64,000 bases of DNA from Cupriavidus sp. YR651 (GTDB lineage Bacteria > Pseudomonadota > Gammaproteobacteria > Burkholderiales > Burkholderiaceae): NCBI RefSeq assembly GCF_900101625.1, contig NZ_FMYZ01000002.1, forward strand, positions 1 through 64,000, given 5' to 3'. This document shows, piece after piece, positions 37,348 through 47,634 of this stretch. The position numbers and the translations under genes were made by a program. The notes below the pieces were generated by a model. That model was not told the origin of the DNA. It worked only from the letters and a program-made list of their open reading frames with translations, and searched no databases. The stretch's first letter is position 1. Every line of letters starts with the position of its first letter.

Positions 37348-38136
37348 ATGAATTTCACCACGCTCACGGTCACTGCCGCCCATCACGTCGCCACGATCAC
37401 GCTGAACCGGCCCGACGTGCGTAACGCGTTCAACGAGACCGTCATCGCGGAACTGACCGGCGCCTTCCGCGCGCTGGGCGACACGCCCGAAGTACGCGCC
37501 ATCGTGCTGGCCGGCAACGGCCCGGCGTTCTGCGCGGGCGCGGACCTGAACTGGATGAAGAAGATGGCCGGCTACTCGGACGACGAGAACCGCGCCGACG
37601 CGCTGACGCTGGCGCAGATGCTCCACACCATCTGGGTCTGCCCCAAGCCCGTGATCGCGCGGATTCATGGCGATACCTACGCCGGCGGGGTCGGGCTGGT
37701 GGCGGCGTGCGATATCGCCGTGGCTGCGGAGCCCGTCAGCTTCTGCCTGTCGGAGGCGCGCCTGGGCCTGCTGCCGGCCACCATCAGCCCCTATGTGATC
37801 CGTGCGATGGGCGAGCAGGCCGCGCGCCGCTACTTCATCACGGCCGAGCGCTTCGACGCCGCCGAGGCCCTGCGGATTGGCTTTGTCCATGAGGTGGTGC
37901 CCGTCTCGGGGCTCGACGCGCGCGTGGCCGAGATTGCCGCCGCGCTGGTGGCCAACAGCCCGAACGCCGTGCGCGAGAGCAAGCGGCTTGTGCAGGAAGT
38001 GGCGGGAAGGGCCATCGACAATGATCTGCTGGCCGATACCGCCAACCGCATCGCCGCCATCCGTTCGTCCAGCGAGGGGCGCGAAGGTGTGCGCGCGTTC
38101 CTCGAAAAGCGCACGCCGTCGTGGCGTCCCCAGTAA
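37348..38136 (+). CDS. liuC: Methylglutaconyl-CoA hydratase
   Basis: A 262-residue crotonase converting 3-methylglutaconyl-CoA to HMG-CoA. The first oxyanion loop is GNGPAFCAGADLNWM and the second lies in HGDTYAGGVGLVAACD. The region FCLSEARLGLLPATISPYVI keeps one catalytic Glu. The motif ARRYFITAERF is characteristic of LiuC/AtuE proteins. The other classical Glu position is Gly, as I recall for this subgroup. A GGAGAGAG ribosome-binding site precedes the ATG. Confidence 0.9.
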   Translation: MNFTTLTVTAAHHVATITLNRPDVRNAFNETVIAELTGAFRALGDTPEVRAIVLAGNGPAFCAGADLNWMKKMAGYSDDENRADALTLAQMLHTIWVCPKPVIARIHGDTYAGGVGLVAACDIAVAAEPVSFCLSEARLGLLPATISPYVIRAMGEQAARRYFITAERFDAAEALRIGFVHEVVPVSGLDARVAEIAAALVANSPNAVRESKRLVQEVAGRAIDNDLLADTANRIAAIRSSSEGREGVRAFLEKRTPSWRPQ

Positions 38137-38380
38137 TTTTTATCGACCGTTGACGGGCGTTGCTGGCGAGAAGCCGGTGGTGGAGCGGTTCATGCTGCAC
38201 TGCACTAGCCAAGATCGCACAACATCCGCCAACGTGTCGCCAACGCGCTGACGGCGCCCGGTTTGCCAAGTCCACAGGGACCTTCCTACCATGAGCCTCC
38301 CCAATCCGTTCGCCCTGCAAGCGCACCCCGGCACAGCCGGGCGTGACGCCTGCGCGGACGGTCAACAAAGGAGGGTCCCC

Positions 38381-39832
38381 TTGGAACACCTTTCCCCATT
38401 ACCGACAGGCGGCGACGCGTCCCTGGCGGCGCGCAGCCAGCGCGCCGTCTGGCACCCGTGCACGCGCCTGCGCCCCGACGCCGGCGCCAACGAGCCGCCG
38501 CTGGCGATCGCGCGCGGCGAGGGTCCGTGGCTGGTCGACACCGGCGGCAAACGGTACTTCGACGCCATCAGCTCATGGTGGGTCAACCTGTTTGGCCACG
38601 CCAACCCGGCCATCAACGCCGCGCTCACCGCACAACTGCAAACGCTGGAACACGTGATGCTGGCCGGCTGCACGCATGCGCCCGCCGTCGAGCTGGCCGA
38701 GCGGCTCTCCGCGCTGACCGGCGGCGCGCTCGGCAATACGTTCTACGCGTCCGATGGCGCGTCGGCGGTGGAGATCGCGCTCAAGATGAGCTTCCACTAC
38801 TGGCGCAACACCGGCCTGCCGGCCAAGCGCGAGTTCGTGTGCCTGCGCCACGGCTATCACGGCGAGACCGTTGGCGCGCTGGCGGTGACCGACGTCGAGA
38901 TCTTCCGCGATGCCTATGACGCGCTGACCCGGCGTGCGCACGTGGTGATGTCGCCGGATGCCCGCCAGGCCGCCCCCGGCGAATCCGCGGCCGGCGTGGC
39001 CGCGCGCGCGCTGGTCGAACTCGAGGCGCTGTTGCGCGAGCATGCCGGCCAGATCGCCGCGCTGATCGTCGAACCGCTGGTGCAGGGCGCGGCGGGCATG
39101 GCGATGTACGACCCGTTGTACCTCGAAGGCGCACGCGCGTTGTGCGACCGCTACCGCGTACACCTGATCGCCGACGAGATCGCCGTGGGCTGCGGCCGCA
39201 CTGGCACGTTCTTCGCCTGGGAGCAGGCACGCGCGGGTGATCCCCTGCCCGCGCACGCGTGGCCCGATTTCCTGTGCCTCTCCAAAGGCATCAGCGGCGG
39301 CTACCTGCCGTTGTCGCTGGTGTTGTCGCGTCCGGAGATCCAGCGCGCGTTCGTTGCCGACGACATCGCGCGCAGCTTCCTGCATTCGCATTCGTACACC
39401 GGCAATCCGCTGGCCTGCCGCGCAGCGCTGGCCACGCTGGACCTGTTCGAATCGGAAGACGTGATCGCCCGCAACCGCGACCGCGCGCAATGGCTGGCCG
39501 ACGCGATGGCCCCCCTGGCCGCCGATCCGCGCGTGACGCACGTGCGCCAGCGCGGCATGATCTGGGCCGCCGATATCGATGCGGACGCCGCCGGCGCGGA
39601 CTTTGCCGCGCGCTTCCATCTGGCGGCGCGCGAGCGCGGCGTACTGGTGCGGCCGATCGGCACCACGCTGTATGTGATGCCGCCGTATGTGTTCGACGCT
39701 GCGCTGGCGCAGTGGCTGGGTGATCAGTTGCTGTCCACGCTGCACGCCGTGGCAGGCCCGCTTGGTGCATCGCCGCTTGGGGCATCCCCGCTCGGTGCAT
39801 CCCCGATCCAGGAGGTGCGCCATGCTGCTTGA
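38381..39832 (+). CDS. bioA: Adenosylmethionine-8-amino-7-oxononanoate aminotransferase
   Basis: A class III PLP aminotransferase that makes 7,8-diaminopelargonate in biotin synthesis. Motifs are [38 protein letters not shown] and the PLP lysine in CLSKGISGG (Lys302 from this start). The TTG at 38381 is chosen because AAAGGAGGG ends 5 bases before it. An in-frame ATG at 38291 adds 30 unconserved residues and remains possible. The 483-residue product is longer than usual, partly through a C-terminal tail with three GASPL-type repeats. The stop lies 11 bases inside bioF. Confidence 0.92.
   Translation: MEHLSPLPTGGDASLAARSQRAVWHPCTRLRPDAGANEPPLAIARGEGPWLVDTGGKRYFDAISSWWVNLFGHANPAINAALTAQLQTLEHVMLAGCTHAPAVELAERLSALTGGALGNTFYASDGASAVEIALKMSFHYWRNTGLPAKREFVCLRHGYHGETVGALAVTDVEIFRDAYDALTRRAHVVMSPDARQAAPGESAAGVAARALVELEALLREHAGQIAALIVEPLVQGAAGMAMYDPLYLEGARALCDRYRVHLIADEIAVGCGRTGTFFAWEQARAGDPLPAHAWPDFLCLSKGISGGYLPLSLVLSRPEIQRAFVADDIARSFLHSHSYTGNPLACRAALATLDLFESEDVIARNRDRAQWLADAMAPLAADPRVTHVRQRGMIWAADIDADAAGADFAARFHLAARERGVLVRPIGTTLYVMPPYVFDAALAQWLGDQLLSTLHAVAGPLGASPLGASPLGASPIQEVRHAA
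39761..39805 (+). repeat. Three 15-base tandem repeats inside the 3' end of bioA
   Basis: Units at 39761-39775, 39776-39790 and 39791-39805, each near CTTGGTGCATCGCCG, encode repeated LGASP. They explain part of the extra length of this BioA. Confidence 0.85.
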
Positions 39833-41063
39833 ACACCTGACACGCGCCGCCGCGGAGCGCGAAGCCCAGTCGCTCACGCGCCGCCGCCGCATTGCGCATA
39901 CGGCCTGCGCGCCGCACCAGTCGGTCGGCGGGATCGATGCCACCCCCACGCCGCTGCTGACGTTCTGCAGCAACGACTACCTGGGGCTGGCCAACCATCC
40001 GTCCATCGCCAACGCGCTCGCCGAGGGCGCCTATCGCTATGGCGCGGGCAGTGGCGCATCTCACCTGGTCAGCGGCCATTCGCTGGCCCACGCGCAACTC
40101 GAGCACGTGCTGGCACGCTGGATGGCGCCGTTCATCCCGCAGGCGCAGGCGCTGTACTTCTGCACGGGCTACATGGCCAACCTCGCGGTGCTGACGTCGC
40201 TGGGGACGGCTGGCGCCACGCTGTTCTGCGAAACGCTGAATCACGCCTCGCTGATCGATGGCGCACGGCTTGCGCGCGCCGACGTGCAACGCTACCCGCA
40301 CGGCGACACCGGCGCGCTGGACGCCCTGCTGGCTGCCAGCCAGAGCCCGCTCAAGCTGATCGTCACCGACAGCGTATTCAGCATGGACGGCGACATGGCG
40401 CCGATGGCGGCGCTGCTGGCGCTGGCCGAACGCCACGACGCGTGGATCATCGTCGACGACGCGCATGGCTTCGGCGTGCTCGGCGAGAACGGTCGCGGCG
40501 TGCTGGAGCATCTGGGCCTCGCCTCGGAGCGTTTTGTCTATATCGGCACGCTGGGCAAGGCGGCCGGCGTGGCGGGGGCCTTCGTGGCCGCGCACGCGAC
40601 GATCGTCGAGCACCTGGTCAACACCGCGCGTCCCTATATCTACACGACGGCCGCGCCACCGGCCGTGGCGCATGCGTTGCTGACCAGCCTCGGCATCATC
40701 GACGGCGAGGAAGGCCGCAGCCGTCGCGCGCACCTGGCCGAGCTGATTGCGCAACTGCGCGACGGGCTGGGCCGGCTGGCCGCGCAGGCGGGCTGGACCC
40801 TTGGCGACAGCGAAACCGCCATCCAGCCGCTGATCGTTGGCGACAACGCCGCCGCGCTGGCCTTGTCGGCGGCGCTCGAGGCCGACGGCATCCGCGTGGG
40901 CGCCATCCGCCCGCCTACCGTGCCAGCGGGCACCGCGCGACTGCGGATCACGCTGTCGGCATCGCATACGGCCGAGGATGTGCAGCGGCTGCTCGATGCG
41001 GTGGCGCGCGCCGTGCCGGGTGCCAGCGATATTGCTGGCATTTCCGACAGGGAGGCCGCATGA
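39822..41063 (+). CDS. bioF: 8-Amino-7-oxononanoate synthase
   Basis: A 413-residue PLP enzyme condensing pimeloyl-ACP or pimeloyl-CoA with alanine in biotin synthesis. Motifs are [42 protein letters not shown] and the PLP lysine Lys246 in [16 protein letters not shown] at 39811-39815 supports ATG 39822. It overlaps bioA by 11 bases and bioD by 4 (ATGA). Confidence 0.95.
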   Translation: MLLEHLTRAAAEREAQSLTRRRRIAHTACAPHQSVGGIDATPTPLLTFCSNDYLGLANHPSIANALAEGAYRYGAGSGASHLVSGHSLAHAQLEHVLARWMAPFIPQAQALYFCTGYMANLAVLTSLGTAGATLFCETLNHASLIDGARLARADVQRYPHGDTGALDALLAASQSPLKLIVTDSVFSMDGDMAPMAALLALAERHDAWIIVDDAHGFGVLGENGRGVLEHLGLASERFVYIGTLGKAAGVAGAFVAAHATIVEHLVNTARPYIYTTAAPPAVAHALLTSLGIIDGEEGRSRRAHLAELIAQLRDGLGRLAAQAGWTLGDSETAIQPLIVGDNAAALALSAALEADGIRVGAIRPPTVPAGTARLRITLSASHTAEDVQRLLDAVARAVPGASDIAGISDREAA

Positions 41064-41827
41064 GCGCCATCGACAACATGCCGCCCCGCTTTGCCTGTTT
41101 TGTCACCGGCACCGACACGGGCGTCGGCAAGACGCACGCCACGGCCACGCTGCTGCATGCGCTGCATGACGCCGGCTACAGCACGGTGGGCATGAAGCCC
41201 GTGGCCAGTGGGGGCGAATGGCTCGACGAGCGCTGGCAGAACGACGACGTGGAGCAGCTACGCGCGGCGTGCTCGGTCATCGTGCCGCAGGAGGAGATGT
41301 GCCCGTTCCTGTTGCGCACGCCGGTGTCGCCGCACCTGGCCGCCGCCATGGAAGGTGTGCGCATCACGCGCGAGCCGATCCGCGCGGCGTTCGATGCGCT
41401 GCGGCAGCGCGCGCAGGCCGTGGTGGTGGAGGGCGTGGGCGGCTTCCAGGTCCCGCTCGACGTGGGCGCGGCCCGCTGGAATACGGCGGACCTGGCCGTG
41501 ATGCTCGACCTGCCCGTCGTGATGGTGGTCGGCATCCGGCTCGGCTGCCTGAACCACGCCACGCTGACTGCCGACGCGGTCCGGGCGCGCGGGCTCAGGC
41601 TGGCTGGCTGGATCGCCAACCGCATGGACCCCGACATGCTGCTGCCGCAAGAGAACATCGCCACGTTGCACGACGCGCTGGATGTGCCCTGCCTGGGCGA
41701 ACTGCCCTGGCAGGTGGCGCCCGCCGTCGCCGCCAGCCATCTCGACCTCGCACCGTTGCTGGCCAGTGTGCCGCCGCAACGCCAGGCCGTGACCTCCCAT
41801 ACCGACGCGGCCCCGAGCCGCGCCTGA
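41060..41827 (+). CDS. bioD: Dethiobiotin synthetase
   Basis: A 255-residue ATP-dependent carboxylase closing the ureido ring to give dethiobiotin. The P-loop is G17-T-D-T-G-V-G-K24-T, followed by [11 protein letters not shown] and [12 protein letters not shown]. The enzyme uses CO2 or bicarbonate, another reaction served by the nearby carbonic anhydrase. GGAGG lies just before the ATG, which overlaps the bioF stop. Confidence 0.95.
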   Translation: MSAIDNMPPRFACFVTGTDTGVGKTHATATLLHALHDAGYSTVGMKPVASGGEWLDERWQNDDVEQLRAACSVIVPQEEMCPFLLRTPVSPHLAAAMEGVRITREPIRAAFDALRQRAQAVVVEGVGGFQVPLDVGAARWNTADLAVMLDLPVVMVVGIRLGCLNHATLTADAVRARGLRLAGWIANRMDPDMLLPQENIATLHDALDVPCLGELPWQVAPAVAASHLDLAPLLASVPPQRQAVTSHTDAAPSRA

Positions 41828-41845
41828 ACCGAATTCGCATTGATC

Positions 41846-42886
41846 ATGACGCAAACCACCAACACCCAGACCGTCGCCACCATTTCCGCCGAAGCCCTGC
41901 GCCAGTCGGCCCGCAACCTGCAGGCCGCCGCGCCGCAACCGGACGCCGCGTGGCGCGTCGACGACGTGGCCGCGCTGTTCGCGCTGCCGTTCAACGACCT
42001 GCTGTTCCGCGCGCAGCAAGTGCATCGCGAGCACTTCGACGCCAACACGGTGCAACTCTCCACGCTGCTGTCGATCAAGACCGGCGGCTGCGAGGAAGAT
42101 TGCGGCTACTGCCCGCAAAGCGCGCACCACGATGCCGGCGTGAAGGCCGAGAAGCTGATGGCGCTGGATGAAGTGCTCGATGCCGCGCGCGCGGCCAAGG
42201 CCAACGGCGCCACGCGCTTCTGCATGGGCGCCGCCTGGCGCAGCCCGAAAGACCGCCACCTGGAGCCCGTGATCGACATGGTGCGCGAGGTGAAGGCGAT
42301 GGGCCTGGAAACCTGCGTGACGCTGGGCATGCTCAAGGCCGAGCAGGCGCTGCGCCTGAAGGACGCCGGGCTGGACTACTACAACCACAACCTCGATACC
42401 TCGCCGGAGTTCTACGGCAAGATCATCGGTACGCGCACGTATCAGGACCGGCTGGACACCATCGGCCATGTGCGCGAAGCGGGCATCAACGTCTGCTGCG
42501 GCGGCATCGTCGGCATGGGCGAGACGCGCGAGGCGCGCGCCGGCCTGATCGCGCAGCTGGCCAACCTGGACCCGTACCCCGAGTCGGTACCCATCAACAA
42601 CCTGGTGCAGGTGGAAGGCACGCCGCTGGCGGGCACTGCCGCGCTGGACCCGTTCGAGTTCGTCCGCACGATTGCCGTGGCACGCATCACGATGCCGCGC
42701 GCGATGGTGCGCCTGTCCGCCGGCCGCGAGGCCATGGACGAAGCGTTGCAGGCGCTGTGCTTCATGGCAGGCGCCAATTCCATTTTCTATGGCGAAAAGC
42801 TGCTGACCACCGGCAACCCGCAGGCCGACCGCGATCGCGCCCTGCTGGCTCGCCTCGACATCCGCGCGGAAGGGTATGCCGGATGA
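41846..42886 (+). CDS. bioB: Biotin synthase
   Basis: A 346-residue radical-SAM enzyme inserting sulfur into dethiobiotin. The 4Fe-4S cysteines are C82, C86 and C89 (CEEDCGYC). [13 protein letters not shown] and [10 protein letters not shown] mark the barrel, and later conserved Cys/Arg residues are in the expected places. ATG 41846 follows the bioD stop by 18 bases; a TTG at 41840 is in frame but has no better ribosome-binding site. Confidence 0.95.
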   Translation: MTQTTNTQTVATISAEALRQSARNLQAAAPQPDAAWRVDDVAALFALPFNDLLFRAQQVHREHFDANTVQLSTLLSIKTGGCEEDCGYCPQSAHHDAGVKAEKLMALDEVLDAARAAKANGATRFCMGAAWRSPKDRHLEPVIDMVREVKAMGLETCVTLGMLKAEQALRLKDAGLDYYNHNLDTSPEFYGKIIGTRTYQDRLDTIGHVREAGINVCCGGIVGMGETREARAGLIAQLANLDPYPESVPINNLVQVEGTPLAGTAALDPFEFVRTIAVARITMPRAMVRLSAGREAMDEALQALCFMAGANSIFYGEKLLTTGNPQADRDRALLARLDIRAEGYAG

Positions 42887-42943
42887 CGAGTCTGCCGTGA
42901 GGTAAGCAAGCTGGCCGCCCCCCGGATATAACAAGGAGGAGCC

Positions 42944-44977
42944 ATGTTCAACAAGATCCTGATCGCCAACCGTGGCGAGATTGCCTGCCGTGTGGCGGCC
43001 ACGTGCCGCCGGCTGGGGATTCGCACGGTGGCCGTCTACTCGGATGCGGACGCGGATGCCCGGCACGTGGCGTTCTGCGACGAGGCCGTGCATATCGGCG
43101 GCCCCGCCGCGCGCGACAGCTACCTGCGCGCGGACCACATCATCGAGATGGCGAGGGCAACCGGCGCCCAGGCAATTCACCCGGGCTACGGCTTCCTGTC
43201 CGAGAACGAGGCGTTCGCCGAAGCGTGCGCCGCCGCCGGGCTGGCCTTCATCGGGCCGCCGGCATCGGCCATCCACGCGATGGGCAGCAAGAGCGCGGCC
43301 AAGCAGTTGATGGAAAAGGCCGCGGTGCCGCTGGTGCCCGGCTATCACGGCGAGGATCAGGACCCCGCGCTGCTGCGCCGCGAGGCGGACCGCATCGGCT
43401 ACCCGGTGCTGCTCAAGGCCAGCGCGGGCGGCGGCGGCAAGGGCATGCGCGTGGTGGAATCGGGCGACGGCTTCGAGGCCGCGCTGGCGTCCGTCAAGCG
43501 CGAGGCATCGGCCAGCTTCGGCGACGACAAGGTGCTCGTCGAGAAATACCTGACCCGTCCGCGCCACATCGAGATCCAGGTCTTTGCCGATACCCACGGC
43601 AACTGCGTCTACCTGTTCGAGCGCGACTGCTCGGTGCAGCGCCGTCACCAGAAGGTGCTGGAGGAAGCCCCCGCGCCGGGCATGACCGAGGATCGCCGCC
43701 GCGCGATGGGCGAGGCCGCGGTGGCCGCCGCCAAGGCGGTTGGCTACGTCGGCGCCGGCACGGTGGAGTTCATCGCCAACCAGGATGGTTCGTTCTACTT
43801 CATGGAGATGAACACCCGCCTGCAGGTGGAGCACCCCGTCACCGAGATGATCACGGGGCAGGACCTCGTGGAATGGCAACTGCGCGTGGCGGCGGGCGAG
43901 GCGCTGCCGCTGACGCAGGACCAGTTGCAGATCAGCGGCCACGCGCTGGAGGCGCGCATCTACGCCGAGAACCCCGACAAGCAATTCCTGCCGTCGACGG
44001 GCACGCTGCGCTTCCTGCGCACGCCGCCGGCGGTGCAGTTCATGCGCGGCGGCGACGCCCACGGCCCGGCTGGCGTGCGGATCGATGCCGGCGTGCGCGA
44101 AGGCGACACCATCAGTCCGTTCTATGACCCGATGATCGCCAAGCTGATCGTCTGGGGGCGCGACCGCGACGAGGCGCTGGCCCGCATGGCCCAGGCGCTG
44201 GCCAGCTATCACGTGGTGGGGCTGTCGACCAACGTTGCATTCCTGCAGCGGCTGGTGAAGTCCGAAGCGTTCCGGACGGCGGATCTCGACACCGGCCTGA
44301 TCGAGCGCAACCAGGCCGTGTTGTTCCCGCCGCAGAAGTCGGTCGGCATCGAGTCCATCTCGCTGGCCGTCGCCGCGCTGGTCGAGCGCGACATCCGCAC
44401 GCGCCATATCGACGCGGCGGACCGGAATTCGCCGTGGACCCACGCGGGCGCATGGCGCCTGAACGGCCGCGATACGCGCACGCTGCACTTCACGTGCGGC
44501 GGCAGCAAGCTCGAGGTCGTGCTGAAGGACGACACGCGCCGCAGCACGCTGATCTATGCCGACCAGGCGGCGCCGTTCGCGTACACCTTCAATGCCGACG
44601 ATATCCGCGTGGACCTGGGCACACGCCGCACGCACGGCCAGGTCCATGTGGAGGGCGACACGTTCCACGTCTTCACCGCCGGGCGCCATACGGTGCTGGA
44701 GTGGCAGGACCCGCTGTCCCACGCCGGGGAATCCGAAGGCGAAGGCGGCAAGCTCACCGCGCCGATGCCCGGCAAGGTCATCGCCGTGATGGTCGAGCCG
44801 GGCAGCACCGTCACGCGCGGCACGCCGCTGCTGGTGATGGAAGCGATGAAGATGGAGCACACCATCAGCGCGCCGGCCGACGGCGTGGTGAGCGAGGTGC
44901 TCTACGGGGTGGGCGAGCAAGTGGCGGAAGGCGCGCAACTGCTGGCATTCGCGGTAGGCGACACCGCACCGGCCTGA
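42944..44977 (+). CDS. liuD: 3-Methylcrotonyl-CoA carboxylase, biotin-carrying (alpha) subunit
   Basis: A 677-residue biotin carboxylase plus carrier protein, partner of LiuB. The biotin carboxylase domain (1-450) starts FNKILIANRGEIACR and contains KASAGGGGKGMR and MNTRLQVEHPVTE. A linker domain follows, and the biotinyl domain at the C-terminus holds Lys636 in EAMKMEH. It requires the biotin made by the bio operon immediately upstream (57 bases). AAGGAGGAG precedes the ATG. Confidence 0.95.
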   Translation: MFNKILIANRGEIACRVAATCRRLGIRTVAVYSDADADARHVAFCDEAVHIGGPAARDSYLRADHIIEMARATGAQAIHPGYGFLSENEAFAEACAAAGLAFIGPPASAIHAMGSKSAAKQLMEKAAVPLVPGYHGEDQDPALLRREADRIGYPVLLKASAGGGGKGMRVVESGDGFEAALASVKREASASFGDDKVLVEKYLTRPRHIEIQVFADTHGNCVYLFERDCSVQRRHQKVLEEAPAPGMTEDRRRAMGEAAVAAAKAVGYVGAGTVEFIANQDGSFYFMEMNTRLQVEHPVTEMITGQDLVEWQLRVAAGEALPLTQDQLQISGHALEARIYAENPDKQFLPSTGTLRFLRTPPAVQFMRGGDAHGPAGVRIDAGVREGDTISPFYDPMIAKLIVWGRDRDEALARMAQALASYHVVGLSTNVAFLQRLVKSEAFRTADLDTGLIERNQAVLFPPQKSVGIESISLAVAALVERDIRTRHIDAADRNSPWTHAGAWRLNGRDTRTLHFTCGGSKLEVVLKDDTRRSTLIYADQAAPFAYTFNADDIRVDLGTRRTHGQVHVEGDTFHVFTAGRHTVLEWQDPLSHAGESEGEGGKLTAPMPGKVIAVMVEPGSTVTRGTPLLVMEAMKMEHTISAPADGVVSEVLYGVGEQVAEGAQLLAFAVGDTAPA

Positions 44978-45104
44978 TCGCGCGGGAACCGGTGGGAGGT
45001 GGGGCGTCCGCCATGCGGAACACCGTCCCGCAATCCCACCGCTTCGCGCCGACCTCTGCCAAAATGCACTGTATCAACGTCCCCCGAAGAGAACTGGAGT
45101 CGAG

Positions 45105-46046
45105 ATGAAGTTGCAGTTGTACGTGCCGGATGGCCGCTATGAGCCGTGGATCGAAGGGTTCGCCGAAGTGTTGCCCGAGGCGCAATGCCTCAAGTGGGAA
45201 GAGAGCCAGGGCCAGGCTGCCGACTACGCCGTGGTGTGGCGCCCGCCGCTGGAAATGCTGCGCGGCCGCAAGGACCTGAAAGCCGTCTTCAATCTCGGCG
45301 CCGGCGTGGATGGCATCCTGAAGCTGCGCGACAGCGATCCGGATGCGCTGCCGGCGGGCGTGCCCATCGTGCGACTCGATGACGCCGGCATGGCCGCGCA
45401 GATGGCGGAGTACGTCGCCGCCGCCGTGCTGCGTTATTTCCGCAAGCTCGACGCCTACGACACGCAGGAGAAGGCCGGCACGTGGAAATTCCTCAAGCCG
45501 CACCGTCGCGCCGACTTCACGATCGGCGTGATGGGCATCGGCGCATTGGGGACGCACATCGCCCGCACGTTGGCCGGCTTCGGCTTTCCGGTGCGCGGCT
45601 GGAGCCGCTCGCCGAAGACCGTGGAAGGCGTGCAGTCGTTCCACGGCGAGGAAGGCCAGGCGGCATTCCTCGGCGGTTTGCGCGTGCTCGTCAACGTGTT
45701 GCCGCTGACGCCGGATACCGAGGACCTCATCGACACCGGATTGCTGTATCGCCTGGCGCGCGGTGCCTACGTGGTCAACGTGGCACGCGGCCAGCATCTG
45801 GTGGAAGAAGACTTGCTGGCTGCAGTGCAGGAAGGACAGATCGCGGGCGCCACGCTCGACGTGTTCCGCAAGGAGCCGCTGCCGGCCGATCATCCGTTCT
45901 GGCAGGAGCCGCGCATCACCATTACGCCGCATATCTCGGCACTGACGCTGCGCGAAGACAGCATCGCCCAGATTGCCGGCAAGATTCACGCGCTGGCCGA
46001 AGGCAAGCCGATCGCCGGCATCGTGGATCTGGCGCGCGGGTATTGA
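45105..46046 (+). CDS. ghrA: Glyoxylate/hydroxypyruvate reductase A-like D-2-hydroxyacid dehydrogenase
   Basis: A 313-residue NAD(P)H-dependent 2-hydroxyacid dehydrogenase. The cofactor motif is GVMGIGALG, and the catalytic set is Arg in NVARGQ, Glu in DVFRKEPLP and His in TPHISAL. GhrA enzymes reduce glyoxylate and hydroxypyruvate. It lies between liuD and liuE, and together with aceK it hints at glyoxylate flux in this region; that connection is inferred. Confidence 0.85.
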   Translation: MKLQLYVPDGRYEPWIEGFAEVLPEAQCLKWEESQGQAADYAVVWRPPLEMLRGRKDLKAVFNLGAGVDGILKLRDSDPDALPAGVPIVRLDDAGMAAQMAEYVAAAVLRYFRKLDAYDTQEKAGTWKFLKPHRRADFTIGVMGIGALGTHIARTLAGFGFPVRGWSRSPKTVEGVQSFHGEEGQAAFLGGLRVLVNVLPLTPDTEDLIDTGLLYRLARGAYVVNVARGQHLVEEDLLAAVQEGQIAGATLDVFRKEPLPADHPFWQEPRITITPHISALTLREDSIAQIAGKIHALAEGKPIAGIVDLARGY

Positions 46047-46155
46047 ATATTGGTTTGATAAAAATGGAGGCGTGGCCGGAGTGAAGGGACGCCGTGCCGG
46101 CCGGTGCGAGGCCGGCCGGAATGCTCCCGACGCAGCACCGCCCAAGGAGACAGTC

Positions 46156-47088
46156 ATGAATCTGCCCCAGTACGTGAAGATCGTGGAAGTGGGTCCGCGC
46201 GATGGCCTCCAGAACGAAAAGGCGATGGTGCCCACCGACGTCAAGGTCGCGCTGGTCAACCAGCTGACCGACGCAGGTTTCGTCAACATCGAGGCCGCAT
46301 CGTTCGTGTCGCCCAAGTGGGTGCCGCAGATGGCCGATGGCGCGGATGTGATGGCGCGCATCCAGCGCCGCCCCGGCACGCTGTACTCGGTGCTGACGCC
46401 CAATATGAAGGGCTTCGAGGGCGCCGTGGCGGCCGGGGCCGACGAGGTGGTGATCTTCAGCGCCGCCAGCGAGGCGTTCTCGCAGAAGAACATCAATTGC
46501 TCGATCGCCGAGTCGATCGCGCGCTTTGCGCCTGTCGCGGCCGCGGCCAAGGAGGCCGGCGTGCGCCTGCGCGGCAGCATCTCGTGCTCGCTCGGCTGCC
46601 CGTATCAGGGCGAGGTGCCGGTGAGCGCCGTGATCGATGTGGTGCGCCGCATGCGCGAACTCGGCTGCGACGAGATCGACATCGCCGACACGATTGGCGT
46701 GGGTACGCCGGGCAAGGTGCAGGACGTGATGCGCGCGGCGGTGGCGGAGTTTCCGATCGACCGGCTGTCGGGCCACTTCCACGATACCTACGGGCAGGCG
46801 CTGTCCAACATCCTGGCCAGCCTGGAGGTCGGCATCGGCATCTTCCACGCCTCCGTGGCGGGGCTGGGCGGCTGCCCGTACGCGAAGGGCGCGACCGGCA
46901 ACGTGGCGACCGAGGACGTGCTGTACATGCTGCACGGCATGGGCTTGCATACCGGCATCGACCTTGAAGCCGTGGTGCGCACCGGCGACTACATCTCGCA
47001 GGCCATCGGCCGCCCGAACAACTCGCGCGTGGGACGCGCGTTGCTGACCAAGTGGGCCGCCGCCGGCGACGCGGCGGTCTGCGCGTGA
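46156..47088 (+). CDS. liuE: Hydroxymethylglutaryl-CoA lyase
   Basis: A 310-residue TIM-barrel lyase cleaving HMG-CoA to acetoacetate and acetyl-CoA, the last step of leucine degradation. Family motifs are VEVGPRDGLQNE near the N-terminus, SEAFSQKNINCS, SGHFHDTYGQA with metal-binding His residues, and the signature GLGGCPYAKGATGN with the catalytic-loop Cys. AAGGAGA precedes the ATG. With liuA-D it completes the pathway in this window. Confidence 0.94.
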   Translation: MNLPQYVKIVEVGPRDGLQNEKAMVPTDVKVALVNQLTDAGFVNIEAASFVSPKWVPQMADGADVMARIQRRPGTLYSVLTPNMKGFEGAVAAGADEVVIFSAASEAFSQKNINCSIAESIARFAPVAAAAKEAGVRLRGSISCSLGCPYQGEVPVSAVIDVVRRMRELGCDEIDIADTIGVGTPGKVQDVMRAAVAEFPIDRLSGHFHDTYGQALSNILASLEVGIGIFHASVAGLGGCPYAKGATGNVATEDVLYMLHGMGLHTGIDLEAVVRTGDYISQAIGRPNNSRVGRALLTKWAAAGDAAVCA

Positions 47089-47124
47089 AGTCGTCACGCG
47101 AGCATACATAAGGAGAACCCGACG

Positions 47125-47634
47125 ATGAGCGAAACGACCGTGCTCCCCGATGCCGCGCAGCGCGTGGCGGACCTGCTGGCTGGTATCGGCCATGACCGCC
47201 CGGTGGTGATGCTGCCGGCCACCGGCAAGACCTCGGCGGAAGCGGCCGCCGGGCTGGGTTGCAGCGTGGCCGAGATCGCCAAGTCGATCATCTTCCGCCG
47301 CGTGGCGGATGACGTGCCGGTGCTGGTGATCGCCAGCGGCAGTAATCGCGTGGACGAGGCCAAGGTGGCCGCGCGCGTGGGCGCGCTGGGCAAGGCCGAC
47401 GCGAAGTTCGTGCGCGAGAAGACTGGCTATGCGATTGGCGGCGTCTGCCCGATCGGCCACGCCGTGAAGCCGGTGATGCTGCTGGACCAGGACCTGTTCC
47501 GGTATGACAGCCTGTGGGCGGCCGCCGGCCATCCGCACGCGGTGTTCAACCTGACGCCGCAGCAACTGCAGGTGATGACTGGGGCCGAGGTGGCCGATGT
47601 TGCGCTGGGCGTGACGCAGGGAGCCGCGCAATGA
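47125..47634 (+). CDS. YbaK/EbsC-type aminoacyl-tRNA deacylase
   Basis: A 169-residue protein of the YbaK/ProX editing fold, which hydrolyses mischarged tRNA. The conserved Lys53 is in EIAKSIIFR, and the later GYAIGGVCPIGH matches the family. Which mischarged species it clears cannot be read from sequence. It starts 36 bases after liuE with AAGGAGAA upstream, and its stop overlaps the next start (ATGA). Confidence 0.88.
   Translation: MSETTVLPDAAQRVADLLAGIGHDRPVVMLPATGKTSAEAAAGLGCSVAEIAKSIIFRRVADDVPVLVIASGSNRVDEAKVAARVGALGKADAKFVREKTGYAIGGVCPIGHAVKPVMLLDQDLFRYDSLWAAAGHPHAVFNLTPQQLQVMTGAEVADVALGVTQGAAQ

Noticed and set aside
38137-38380. Possible BirA operator before bioA
   Set aside because: No TTGTAAACC-type inverted repeat is present; the only TTGACG-like stretch (38151-38156) lacks a partner.
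41258-44938. Open frame of more than 1200 codons on the minus strand opposite bioD, bioB and liuD
   Set aside because: The plus strand carries three enzymes with full catalytic motifs; the antisense product has no recognisable motif.
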